The notes under the pieces were generated by a model. That model was not told the DNA's origin, did no database searches, and was given only the letters and a program-made list of their open reading frames with translations. Shown piece after piece: positions 1 to 8,365 of a stretch of 64,000 nucleotides of DNA. A program made the position numbers and the translations under genes. Origin of the DNA: CAVWNR01 sp963756525 (GTDB lineage Bacteria > Actinomycetota > Actinomycetes > Mycobacteriales > Jatrophihabitantaceae); contig CAVWNR010000006.1 of NCBI GenBank assembly GCA_963756525.1, positions 62,001 to 126,000 on the forward strand, in the 5' to 3' direction. Every line of letters starts with the position of its first letter. Positions within the stretch are counted from its first letter, which is position 1.

Positions 1-653
1 TCCCCGCGCAGCGGCTGGACGCCGAGCGGAAGCTGCTCGGCGGGTTGCCGTCGCTGCGCTGCGAGATCGGCGCCAGGCCGATCAGCCGCAAGGTCGACAA
101 GCTGTCGTGTGTGCGGTTCGGCTCGGCTCGCTACTCGGTGCCGAACCGGCTCATCGGCGCGAGTGTGCTGATCAGCGTGCTCGCCGAGCGGGTACAGGTG
201 CTCGAGGTGTTCACCGGCGAACTCGTCGCCGAGCACGCCCTGGTCGCGCCGGGTGAGACCAGCATCCTCGACGAGCACTATGGCAGCAGCCGGCCGGACA
301 AGCCGCGGCGCGCGCCGCGGGCCAAGACCGCGCAGGAGAAGCGGTTCCTGTCCCTTGGTGAGGTCGCCGCGTCCTTCCTGACCGGCGCCGCCGCAGCCGG
401 GGTGGCGAACCTGGCCAGGGAGATCGGCGAGATCCTCACCCTGCAGGCCGCGCACGGCGACACGGCGCTGCTCGCCGCGCTAGAGCGTGCGGTCCAGTTC
501 CGCCGCTGGCGCGCCGATGACGTGCGCTCGATCCTGGCCGCCGCCGGTGCCGCACCCAGCCCACGGCAGGCGGGGCAGGCGCTGGTACTGACCCTGCCCA
601 GCGTGCCGACCCGCCCGCTGAGCGACTACAAGATCGGCGGCGACCCGTCATGA
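1..653 (+). CDS. istA: IS21-family transposase IstA, C-terminal fragment (5' end outside window)
   Basis: The frame is open from the first base and ends at TGA 651-653, so only the last ~217 residues are visible. The visible part matches the region after the integrase core of IstA: a beta-rich stretch (...YSVPNRLIGASV...) followed by a helical tail that ends PLSDYKIGG. The DDE catalytic core would be upstream and cannot be assessed. Its stop overlaps the istB start as ATGA (650-653), consistent with translational coupling. Family assignment rests on the paired istB and on recognition of the C-terminal pattern. Confidence 0.75.
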   Translation, partial: PAQRLDAERKLLGGLPSLRCEIGARPISRKVDKLSCVRFGSARYSVPNRLIGASVLISVLAERVQVLEVFTGELVAEHALVAPGETSILDEHYGSSRPDKPRRAPRAKTAQEKRFLSLGEVAASFLTGAAAAGVANLAREIGEILTLQAAHGDTALLAALERAVQFRRWRADDVRSILAAAGAAPSPRQAGQALVLTLPSVPTRPLSDYKIGGDPS

Positions 654-1431
654 GCACCACCACCCCGCCGCCGCTGCCGGGCGATCTCAACGACGGGCTG
701 AGACGGTTGAAGATGGCCGCGATGCGCCGCCTCGCCCCCGAACTGCTGATCACCGCGAAGACGCAGCGGTGGACCCCGAGGAGTTCCTGCGCACCCTCGT
801 CGAGGCCGAGATCACCGCCCGCGACGACTCCAACGCCCGCACCCGCATGCGCCTCGCGGCGTTCCCCGTGGTGAAGACCCTCGACCAGTTCGACGTCGCC
901 GCGTCCTCGATCCACAAGGCGACCTTCGACTACCTCGCCAGCCTGGAATGGATCCGGGCCGCGGAGAACACTTGCCTGATCGGGCCGGCCGGCACCGGCA
1001 AAAGCCACGTCCTGGTGGCCATGGGTGTCGCCGCGGTCCAGGCCGGGCACCGGGTGCGGTACTTCACCGCCGCCGAGCTCGTCGAAACCCTCTACCGCGC
1101 CCTGGCCGACAACTCGGTCGGGCGGGTCATCGAAACCCTGCTGCGCAACGACCTCATCCTCTGCGACGAACTCGGCTTCGCACCGCTGGACGACACCGGC
1201 GCGCAACTGCTGTTCCGGTTCGTCGCCGCCGCCTACGAACGCCGCGCGCTGGGCATTGGCTCACACTGGCCGTTCGAATCCTGGGGACGGTTCCTGCCCG
1301 AACACACCACCGCGGTCAGCCTGCTCGACCGGCTGCTACACCACTGCCACGTCGTCATCACCGACGGCGACAGCTACCGGATGAAACAGGCCCGCGCCCG
1401 CACCGCCATCGAAGCCACGCCGGTCCGATGA
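650..1431 (+). CDS. istB: IS21-family helper ATPase IstB, frameshifted at about 775
   Basis: IstB is the AAA+ ATPase that loads onto target DNA and activates IstA. From ATG 650 the protein reads in frame to TQRWTP, then the correct continuation (EEFLRTLVEAE) lies in the -1 frame, open to 1431. One C appears to be missing from the run at 774-777. Downstream the protein is normal: Walker A GPAGTGKSH, Walker B LILCDELGF, and the IstB signature SHWPFESWGRFLPEHTT. Because the shift sits in a short C run it may be a sequencing error, a real inactivating deletion, or less likely a programmed -1 shift. A GTG at 769 could start a shortened product. Confidence 0.75.
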
Positions 1432-1628
1432 CCCAACAGCGCGAATATCGTTACAGCCCGGCGACCCGGGCCTGGCCCTGCCCAGACCACCCGCACTGCC
1501 TACTCCGCCGCTGCGACCGGTGGCTCTGCAACCGCACCTTCCACTGCCCAACCAACCAACGCGGACAACCCCGCCGCTACTGCACACCAGCCTGCCGAGT
1601 CGCCGAACACCGCCGACTCCAGACCTGA
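1428..1628 (+). CDS. small Cys-rich zinc-ribbon-like protein, third ORF of the IS21 element
   Basis: This 66-residue ORF starts at ATG 1428, overlapping the istB stop as ATGA, so it is probably translationally coupled. It has seven cysteines (18, 24, 29, 34, 40, 52, 56) and closes with an RRYCTPACR pattern like zinc-binding treble-clef or CGNR-type fingers. Third-position GC is high and the frame ends just before the terminal repeats, as expected for an element-encoded accessory protein. Function is unknown; nucleic-acid binding is an inference from the Cys pattern and Arg richness. Confidence 0.6.
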   Translation: MTQQREYRYSPATRAWPCPDHPHCLLRRCDRWLCNRTFHCPTNQRGQPRRYCTPACRVAEHRRLQT

Positions 1629-1653
1629 ACCGAACATCGAAAACACCCAAGGA

Positions 1654-1697
1654 GCGGGGACTTTCAGTTGGCCACCAGCGGGGACCACAACTTGGCC
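1654..1697 (+). repeat. tandem transposase-binding-like repeats at the IS21 right end
   Basis: Two 20-bp imperfect direct repeats lie 24 bp apart: gcggggactttcagttggcc at 1654-1673 and gcggggaccacaacttggcc at 1678-1697, 15 of 20 bases identical. Repeated internal sites near the termini are typical of IS21 elements. Seen directly; their role is inferred. Confidence 0.6.
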
Positions 1698-1704
1698 GTT
1701 GACA

Positions 1705-2593
1705 AGGTTGCTTGCTGGATGCCGGAGTTGCCCGAAGCTAACCAAGTCACGTTGAAGATGCTGCCAATATGACCTCGGGATACCCCGACTTCGTGACCAA
1801 CCCAACGTTCATCAACGAGTTTTACCAGAATCCATTTCATCTGCTCACCGCGTCTGAGCGCCTTGCCATCGCGTTCTCAGGCAAGTACAAGGTCTCTTTC
1901 CCGCCCGGGACGAACTGGGCTTACGCGCACACCAACATGGTGATCCTCGCCCAGATCCTGCAGCTGGTCGGCCATAAGCCGTTGGCCACCCTCTTGAGCA
2001 ACTACGTGCTCAAGCCGTTGGGCCTGACCAACACCGTCGCCTCGCAGACCGCCACCATCCCGAGCCCGGTGCTGCATGCTTTCAGCTCGAAACGAAGGCA
2101 GGCACTACAGATCCCCCCGGCGATCCCGTTCTACGAGGAGTCCAGCTTCTGGAACCCGGCCTGGACAACGGCCCCTGGCGATGTCGAGACGACGAACGTC
2201 TATGACATGACCAAGACGGCGCAAGGTGTCGGCAGCGGCGCGCTGCTGTCGAAGTCCAGCTATCAAGCGCAGACCGGCCCGAACCTGCTCGGTTTCGGAC
2301 ACCCACAAAAGCCGCCGGCGCCTGCCTGCGCCTGCATCAAACAGACGAACAGCTACAACTATGGGCTCGGCATCGTCCGTTCCGGCTCATGGGCTGTTGG
2401 AGACCCCGAGCTTCGCAGGCTACGCAGCGGCGGAAGGCTACCTTCCGTCCAAGAAGGTCGCGATCGCGGTGGCCATCACCTTCGGGCCGCAAGCGTTTGA
2501 CGCGCAGGGCGACTCATCCAACTCAGCGACCCGATCCGGCGGCAGATCGGCGCCTACATGGCCCCGAGTGATCCGCCGCCGGGGGCCGGCTGA
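1705..2593 (+). pseudogene. serine hydrolase (beta-lactamase/esterase family) remnant, N-terminus lost and several frameshifts
   Basis: Coding similarity to the PF00144 serine-hydrolase family runs across three frames. DKVACWMPELPEANQVTLKML (1701-1752) comes first. The frame then shifts near 1755 into NMTSGYPDF and continues through a WAYAHTN region and KPLGLTNT. A second shift near 2390 leads to TPSFAGYAAAEGYLPSKK, and a third near 2520 to LSDPIRRQIGAYMAPSDPPPG with a stop at 2591-2593. The N-terminal SxxK catalytic motif is missing because the IS21 end abuts it. The gene cannot make an active enzyme. Boundaries are approximate. Confidence 0.75.
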
Positions 2594-2935
2594 CCTGATA
2601 GCGCCATCTGCTGGTGCCTCCGGTGCGCAGGTTAACCGGAGCGTGGTCACCGGCAAAATCGGGTTGCACGGGTCATCGTGGGGGCCGGTGATTCATCCGC
2701 GCCTGCCGGTGATCGTCAGTTCGTTCGGCATTCGCCGATCCGCGGTCGCGGCGCTCTGCGCCACTGCGCCCAGGTGCTCTTGCCGTTGCGGGTTGCCAGC
2801 GGCGACGATGCTGCTGGTCAAGACCAGCAGCGTCAACGGATTGTGGGCGGCGCCGGGCCCTGGCCTGCCCAAGACCGCCCACGCCACCGCCAGAGGAACT
2901 GTTGGGGTGCGGTGGCGTCGGGCGTTGCGCCGGCC
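2594..2935. other. 342-bp intergenic stretch, nothing recognised
   Basis: The stretch lies between the broken hydrolase and the 3' end of the convergent gamma-glutamyltransferase gene. Open frames here are short and lack a convincing ribosome-binding site or family resemblance. I see no tRNA, perfect hairpin or inverted repeat. Confidence 0.5.
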
Positions 2936-4774
2936 TTATCTGGACGGGTGTAATGCGAGCGCGCTACCGCCGTAGAGGCGGACTGGTTCGGCGACGGCTT
3001 CGTAGCGCCCGTTGCCGAGGACCTGCAGCGCGGTTGCGTCGCCGGGGTAGTTGTCTAGCGGCAGGATCGGTCCGGTGGCGAGCGTGAACTGCTCGCCGAA
3101 CTGGCTGGTCAGTTGGCGCGCGAGCGGGCTGTCGTAGAAGGCTGGCTCGGCGAGCGAGGTCGGCGAGTTGCGTTGGCTCACCCGTGGCGCAGCGAGGGCG
3201 GCCGGCAGCGACATGCCGAAGTCCACGTGGTTGACGATGATCTGCAGGATCGTGGTGGGGATCGTCGAGCCGCCCGCCGCGCCGACGCTGAAGACCGGCG
3301 TGCCGCCGCGCAACGCAATGACCGGCCCCATGCTCGATCGTGGCTGCTTGCCGCCCGCGGGCAGGTTGGGGTCGTAGGCGCCGGGCGCTGGCGGGGTGAA
3401 GTCGAAGTCGGTCATCTCGTTGTTGAGCAGGAAGCCGTAGCCGGGCACCGTCTCGCCACTGCCGCCGAAGAAGTTGATCGTGTTGGTGTAGCCGACGATG
3501 TCGCCCCACCTGTCGGCGGTAACGATGTTGTTGGTGTGGCTGCCCTCGTTGGTCGGGGGTACGGCGCCGGACGTTGCGGTGCACGTCCGGTACGGCGGGT
3601 ACGGGTCACCGGGGGCCACCGGCGAGACGAGAGCCTTGTCGTGCACCAGGCAGCGGCGGGTCGCGGCGAAGGCCGGGCTGAGCAGCCCACGCAGCGGCAC
3701 CGAGACGTACCGGGGATCGCCCACGTAAGCGTTGCGGTCGGCGTAGGCCAGCCGGGAGGCCTCGAGGTAGTGGAACAGCGCTGTTGCCCGTGGCTCGGTC
3801 TTGAGGTTCCAGCCGCTGAGGATGTTCAACGCCTCACTGACGGTCGACCCGCTGCTGGACGGCGGCTGCATGCCGTAGATGTCCAGGCCGCGGTAGCGCA
3901 TGTGGGTCGGCGGCGGCGTGCGCGTGGCGTAGGAGCGCAGGTCGTTCATCGTCATGATCCCGGGCATCGTGACGACCTGCTGGCCGGGCGTAAGTACCGG
4001 GTGGTCGACGGCGTCGACAATGGCCCTGCCCAGCGGCCCGTCGTACAGGTAGGACGGGCCGTAACGGGCCAGCAGCTGGTAGGTCTTGGCCAGATCGGGG
4101 TTGCGCAACCGGTAGCCGAGCGGCAGCGGGTTGCCGGCCTTCGTCAGCAGCATCGCGCTGCTGGCCGGGTAGGCCCGCAGCAGTGGAAGGGCCGACTCGG
4201 TCAGTTGCTGGAAGTCCTTGTCGACCCGGAAGCCGCGCTCGGCGACGGTGATGGCGGGCCGCAGGTCGGCGGCCAGGCTCAACCGGCCGTAGCGGCCGAT
4301 CGCCTCCGCCCAGGTGGCCACCATCGAGGGAACGCCGGTGGACAGCGGCTGGTCGGAGGCCTGGTCGTAGCCCAGCGGCTGGCCGGTCTTAGGGTCGGTG
4401 AACATGGTCGGGGTGCAGGCCCGCGGGCAGTTCTCCCGCCCGTCGATCGTCACCACCTGATGGGACTTGGCCAAGTAGATCACCATGAATCCGCCGCCGC
4501 CGGGGCCCGCGACGAACGGGACGGTCACCCCGAGCGCGCTCGCGGTCGCGACCGCTGCATCGATAGCGTTGCCGCCCTTCTTCAGCACCTCGATGCCCGC
4601 CTTGCTGGCGTCGAGGTCCATTGAGGCCACCGCGCCGCCGGTGCCGATCGCCACTGCCTGCTTGTTCGCGTGGGCGACCGGCCGGGACGGGGCGGCAGTG
4701 GCGGTGGTCGGGACGACGGCCAGCGCCGCAGCGCTCGTCAGCGCGACACAGACAGGCAAAACACGGCGACGCAT
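2936..4774 (-). CDS. ggt: secreted gamma-glutamyltransferase
   Basis: The product (612 aa from ATG 4774) would cleave gamma-glutamyl bonds of glutathione and related peptides outside the membrane after autoprocessing into two subunits. I chose 4774 because GGAGAAGG lies just upstream and the residues that follow form a signal peptide (MRRRVLPV...ATAAPS). The large-subunit part contains GGNAIDAAVA and GPGGGGFMV. The processing/catalytic Thr aligns with Thr414 in EGSHTNNIV, so the usual Thr-Thr-His is Thr-Asn-Asn. The small subunit retains a GGSGETVPG-GFLLNNEMTDFD segment. Related Ntn-hydrolases acting on other gamma-glutamyl amides cannot be excluded. Confidence 0.9.
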   Translation of the reverse strand: MRRRVLPVCVALTSAAALAVVPTTATAAPSRPVAHANKQAVAIGTGGAVASMDLDASKAGIEVLKKGGNAIDAAVATASALGVTVPFVAGPGGGGFMVIYLAKSHQVVTIDGRENCPRACTPTMFTDPKTGQPLGYDQASDQPLSTGVPSMVATWAEAIGRYGRLSLAADLRPAITVAERGFRVDKDFQQLTESALPLLRAYPASSAMLLTKAGNPLPLGYRLRNPDLAKTYQLLARYGPSYLYDGPLGRAIVDAVDHPVLTPGQQVVTMPGIMTMNDLRSYATRTPPPTHMRYRGLDIYGMQPPSSSGSTVSEALNILSGWNLKTEPRATALFHYLEASRLAYADRNAYVGDPRYVSVPLRGLLSPAFAATRRCLVHDKALVSPVAPGDPYPPYRTCTATSGAVPPTNEGSHTNNIVTADRWGDIVGYTNTINFFGGSGETVPGYGFLLNNEMTDFDFTPPAPGAYDPNLPAGGKQPRSSMGPVIALRGGTPVFSVGAAGGSTIPTTILQIIVNHVDFGMSLPAALAAPRVSQRNSPTSLAEPAFYDSPLARQLTSQFGEQFTLATGPILPLDNYPGDATALQVLGNGRYEAVAEPVRLYGGSALALHPSR

Positions 4775-5476
4775 ACCTTCTCCAGTCATCGTGCGGACGT
4801 GGTAATCACACGGATCAACGCCGCCCCGCAGTGCGGTGTTGAGTCCCGCGGTTCCAGAACCGAGCTGCAAGGACGCATTTCCTAAGTACCCGTCTACTCA
4901 GGGTGCCTGGGTTCGTCAAGGGCCGCGCCGCTACTGCGGGCCGTTTCATTCGGCCGGGGAGTGCGACGAAGAACTGGTGGATCATGCCCCGGTCCGATCA
5001 CCTGCCAAACGGCGCGGCTGCGATGGAGCCTCGTGGCCCACCTCGGCTCCCTTCCGTGACGCGATCGGTCCGCTTGCCGCGCGATGAGGACGCCGGGCAA
5101 GTTCATCAGCACGCTGCGTTGAGGACATAGCAAGTTCGCGATCACGTCAACGACCAGATGGTTCGCGTGACGCTCACGCTCGGCCTCCGATGCCGTCGTA
5201 TGCGGGACCCATCGTCAGCTTGATCAAGCCGCGCGTTGATGAGAGGGAAGCCGGCGACCGCAGACCACCAGCTGGTCGACGCGATGAGCGCGCCCACTGC
5301 TCGGTCTCGTCTCGTCCTGTAGGCGTCGCTGGCAGAGTGGTGGAGGTGGCCGGTGATGGCGTTCCTGGTGCGGATGGGCAGATCCAAACCTGGGCAGCGG
5401 TACCTGCCGGGACGGCAGCCAGCACACAGCGGCATCGGCAGCAGCAGTTGGCAGACACCGCCGTTGAAGCGGTAGC
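4775..5476. other. ~700-bp non-coding or degenerate stretch
   Basis: No open frame here has a convincing start, ribosome-binding site and family resemblance; the frames listed on either strand look like random GC-driven ORFs. The first ~100 bp would contain the ggt promoter on the minus strand. No RNA gene or inverted repeat was recognised. Confidence 0.45.
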
Positions 5477-6406
5477 TCATCGGTGACGGAAGAGCCGGCT
5501 GCTGATCGCGAACCCGACGACCGCCCCGCCCACCAGCACGACGCAGGCGCCAACGAGCCAGGACATGAGGACGAACACCACGCCGATCGGGCCGTACTCG
5601 TCCGCGTTCGAGACGACCATCGGCGAGAAGACGAGCATGGAGAAGACCCGCAGACCCAGCTGCCCGATCGCGGTCGCGACGCCGCCCGGCACCAGCTCGA
5701 CCCAGCGCACCCGGCCGCCCAACAGCAGATGCAGGCTCCACGTGAAAAAGCAGGCGGCGAGCACGAACCCGAGGAAGTTGGCCAACACCTGCTGCTTGGC
5801 GCCGACGCCAAGCGCGGCGTGCAGCAGCGCCAACACCAGCCCGAAGCCGAGAAAGGCCGCCAGCCACACCCAGCGCCGCACGAACGACGGCACGCGCCGT
5901 GCCGGTTTCATCCGCCAAACGAGTTCGTAGGTCCGATGAAGGTTCGCGACGAATGCGTACCCCGAGACGATCACGACGGCGAGACTACCCACGGTGGTCG
6001 CCCCGGCGACCGTGCCGGCGGGGGCGAACAGGGTGCCGGACGCCTTGGCCGCGGCGTCGTTGAGCCCCATGACCGACTGCAGCGTATCGGTGAAGTCATG
6101 GATCTGCGCGACCGGGAAGATCGCCGCGAGCACGATCAGCATCGGGATGAAGCTGACGAAGGACATGGCCGCCATAAGCATGGCCTTGTCCACGATCACG
6201 ATGTCGCGCAGCAGCTGGGTCGTGCAGCCGGCGATGCTGCCTTCGAACCGCTGGACCCACGCATGTAGCCAGGACGGCAGCCGGGAACGCCACCCCGTCC
6301 GGGTGGCCTCCGGCGCCGCGAGCGGCGCAGCTGCCGCCGACTCCCGACCCGAGGCGCGTCCCACGCCGGACTTCTCGCCACGCTGCCAAGCAGAGCCGAT
6401 AGCCAT
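5477..6406 (-). CDS. YihY/YhjD/BrkB-family inner-membrane protein
   Basis: The 309-aa integral membrane protein belongs to the YihY/virulence factor BrkB family (PF03631), multi-pass proteins of poorly defined function. A cytoplasmic N-terminal ~65 residues is followed by the family's first helix (AMSFVSFIPMLIVLAAIF) and about five more hydrophobic segments, ending near ISSRLFRHR. ATG 6406 is preferred over TTG 6421 because GAGGA lies at good spacing before it. It stands alone: its 5' side faces an IS701 element 80 bp away, so its upstream context may have been altered by insertion. Confidence 0.8.
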   Translation of the reverse strand: MAIGSAWQRGEKSGVGRASGRESAAAAPLAAPEATRTGWRSRLPSWLHAWVQRFEGSIAGCTTQLLRDIVIVDKAMLMAAMSFVSFIPMLIVLAAIFPVAQIHDFTDTLQSVMGLNDAAAKASGTLFAPAGTVAGATTVGSLAVVIVSGYAFVANLHRTYELVWRMKPARRVPSFVRRWVWLAAFLGFGLVLALLHAALGVGAKQQVLANFLGFVLAACFFTWSLHLLLGGRVRWVELVPGGVATAIGQLGLRVFSMLVFSPMVVSNADEYGPIGVVFVLMSWLVGACVVLVGGAVVGFAISSRLFRHR

Positions 6407-6488
6407 CGCGATCCTCGGCAAGTCGTCCCGCAGCCAACCCTAGCTCGCGAGGCCACCGCCGGCCAGGGGCTTTCCAACGGTCCTCTAG

Positions 6489-6511
6489 TACGACAGCCGT
6501 AGTTCGTGATC
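6489..6511 (+). repeat. IS701-family terminal inverted repeat, copy 1
   Basis: This 23-bp sequence begins tacgacagccgtagttcgtg and is the exact reverse complement of 7912-7934. Confidence 0.93.
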
Positions 6512-7901
6512 ATTGGTGTTGTTGTTCGTGTCGTCGGTAGTGGCAGTCGCGGGCGCGGGCTTGGTGTCGTCGTCGCCAGCGTGACCAGGCGATCAGCGTG
6601 TCGATGCTGCGTTTGCCGGCAAGTAGGAGCGCGTCGAACAAGTGGCGGAACTCGTTGACGGTCAGTTCGATGAGCTCGGCTGGTGCCGGTCTGTGGTCGC
6701 GTTCGATGGCGGTGGCGACGGCGAGGAAGGCGTGGGCGAGCATGGCGAGGGTGGTCCAGCGGTGCCAGGAGGTCCAGCGCCGCACCTGGTGTTGATCGAG
6801 GCCGGTCAGGCCTTTGGCGGCTTGGATGTTTTCTTCGATGCGCCAGCGTTGCCCGGCGACGCGGACGAGGGTGGCGAGCGAGATCGGGCGTGGGCTGTAG
6901 CAGCGCAGGTATGCTAGTTCGCCGGTGCGGTCGTTGCGGCGGATGAGCAGGTGATGACTGCCGGTGTCGTGGGCGTCTTCGGGTAGTAGTGCGATCCAGG
7001 CCCAGGAGTAGTAGCGCTCGCCCTTGCTGCCGGCCCCGGACGAGTACTTCTGCCAGGACCGGTTGGGCAGCATGGCGGGCAGCGCATCGACGCGGATCGG
7101 CCCGGCGTGGGTGGGCACCCGCCGGTTGGCGGCGACTTGCAGCACGTAGCCCAGGCCGTGGCCGCGGATCGCCCGGCGCAGGTGGGGATCGGCGCCGTAG
7201 ACCTCATCACCAGCCACCCAGGCGGCCGGCACGCCCGCCTGCACCGCACGGCTGATCATCTGCGCGGCCAGCGCTGGCTTGGTCGCGAACTCGACCTCGA
7301 CTGGGACACCGGCGCGCTGGCAGCGCTGCTCGTCCTCGGCCCAGGACTTCGGCAAGTACAGGGCCCGGTCGATCAGCGCGTGCCCGCGGCGGGCGGCGTA
7401 GGTCAGCAATACCGCGACCTGGGCATTCTCGATTCGCCCGGCGGTGCCGGTGTATTGCCGCTGCACCCCGACGGTGTGCTCGCCCTTCTTGACGTCTCCG
7501 GTCTCGTCGACCACCAAGATCGCGTCCGGCTCGCCGAACGCGTCGATCACATAGCTGCGCACGTCGTCGCGGACGGCGTCGGCGTCCCACTTCGCGCGGG
7601 CCAGCAGATGCTGCAGCCCGTCCGGGGTCGGATCGCCGCGCTGTTCGGCGATCGTCCAGCAGTTCTTCCGGTCCAACCCGGACACCATGCCCAGCATCAG
7701 ATCCGCGGCATGCCGCACCGGCTCATACCGGGTGAAGCGCGGCACGATCCGATCGATCACTGCACCAAACGCGACCGTCCACCGGCGAACATCTACGCTG
7801 TGTGCCGCGGCCACCGCGGCGTTCTCGTTGTTCCACACAAGCAACGCATGCTCGCCCGGTGGCCGCGCCCTCCCCGGCAGAAACGCCGAAACCAGCCTCA
7901 C
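6510..7901 (-). CDS. IS701-family DDE transposase
   Basis: The 463-aa transposase fills the element. DDE-type catalytic residues are placed in AILVVDETGDVKKGEHTVG (first Asp), WVAGDEVYGADPHLR (second Asp) and WRIEENIQAAKGLTGLDQHQ (Glu), the pattern of the IS701/PF13546 group. GTG 7901 is the furthest upstream start; the conserved region begins around FTRYEPVRHAADLML, so a slightly shorter product is possible. The frame is intact from start to a TGA inside the inverted repeat, which suggests a functional copy. Confidence 0.92.
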   Translation of the reverse strand: MRLVSAFLPGRARPPGEHALLVWNNENAAVAAAHSVDVRRWTVAFGAVIDRIVPRFTRYEPVRHAADLMLGMVSGLDRKNCWTIAEQRGDPTPDGLQHLLARAKWDADAVRDDVRSYVIDAFGEPDAILVVDETGDVKKGEHTVGVQRQYTGTAGRIENAQVAVLLTYAARRGHALIDRALYLPKSWAEDEQRCQRAGVPVEVEFATKPALAAQMISRAVQAGVPAAWVAGDEVYGADPHLRRAIRGHGLGYVLQVAANRRVPTHAGPIRVDALPAMLPNRSWQKYSSGAGSKGERYYSWAWIALLPEDAHDTGSHHLLIRRNDRTGELAYLRCYSPRPISLATLVRVAGQRWRIEENIQAAKGLTGLDQHQVRRWTSWHRWTTLAMLAHAFLAVATAIERDHRPAPAELIELTVNEFRHLFDALLLAGKRSIDTLIAWSRWRRRHQARARDCHYRRHEQQHQ

Positions 7902-7911
7902 TGGCAGCGGA

Positions 7912-7934
7912 GATCACGAACTACGGCTGTCGTA
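7912..7934 (-). repeat. IS701-family terminal inverted repeat, copy 2
   Basis: Exact reverse complement of 6489-6511. The following CTAG (7935-7938) matches the one outside copy 1. Confidence 0.93.
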
Positions 7935-7938
7935 CTAG

Positions 7939-8262
7939 CTGATCGGTGAAAACGGCAGTGGCGGCAGGGTCGTCATCGTGGCCGCCGTCCGGTCGGGTCT
8001 TCACCCGAGCGCCGAGGGAAGGCGTGTCCAGTTCTCGGGGGGAGAACGCACCGTCGTCAATGGGCCGTTCGCCGAGTCGAAGGAAGTGATCGCGGGCTAC
8101 TGGATCCTCCAAGTCAGGTCGATGGACGAGGCCGTCGACCGGGCCAAGCGGGTGCCGTTCGAAGCACTCTCCCGCATCTACCCCGGCGAGTACGGCGCCG
8201 AAGGCGAGATAGAGATTCGCGAGGTGTTCGAGTTGGAGCGTTCTGACGCATCGAACCAGTGA
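7939..8262 (+). pseudogene. YCII-related (DGPF domain) protein, N-terminally truncated
   Basis: The C-terminal two thirds of a YCII/DGPF-type domain (PF03795) is recognisable: GLHPSAEGRRVQFSGGERTV, NGPFAESKEVIAGYWILQV and a GEIEIREVFE ending. These small proteins usually open with a MKYMLL-like strand and about 40 further residues, none of which is present. Upstream in-frame sequence runs straight into the IS701 target site at 7938 without family resemblance. Members often sit beside ECF sigma factors, but none is adjacent here. A GTG at 7978 could start a fragment. The gene was probably broken by a mobile-element event. Confidence 0.65.
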
Positions 8263-8365
8263 GGCTTTCGCCTTCGGCCACCACGCGCATGGCTCGGGTC
8301 ACTGCTGTTAGGCGCGTGCTGAGCGGGCACGACAACATGGCCGCACGGTGCGCTGACAGATGCGG

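Larger units (their letters stand above)
1..1704 (+). mobile_element. IS21-family insertion sequence, 3' portion (left end outside window)
   Basis: The segment carries the C-terminal part of an IstA transposase, an overlapping IstB helper ATPase and a small Cys-rich ORF, then a pair of 20-bp imperfect direct repeats and a terminal ggccgttgaca at about 1694-1704. IS21 elements characteristically have istA-istB with overlapping reading frames and several repeated transposase-binding sites near each end. Immediately after the presumed end, coding similarity to a serine hydrolase begins in mid-protein, which fits insertion into that gene. The left end and any target duplication lie outside the window, so the right boundary is inferred. 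Confidence 0.7.
6485..7938 (-). mobile_element. complete IS701-family insertion sequence with CTAG target duplication
   Basis: The element itself spans 6489-7934 (1446 bp). Perfect 23-bp terminal inverted repeats (6489-6511 and 7912-7934) flank one transposase gene, and a CTAG tetranucleotide lies directly outside each end (6485-6488, 7935-7938), read as the target-site duplication. Perfect repeats and an uninterrupted transposase frame suggest a recent, possibly active insertion. It sits next to a YCII-domain gene that has lost its N-terminus. Confidence 0.92.

Noticed and set aside
2693..2887. 64-aa minus-strand frame in the gap before ggt
   Set aside because: No ribosome-binding site, family resemblance or operon context; could be chance.
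5142..5918. Long minus-strand frame (258 aa) overlapping the YihY-type gene
   Set aside because: It is an out-of-frame shadow of the membrane protein and has Arg/Ala/Gly-biased composition without family resemblance.
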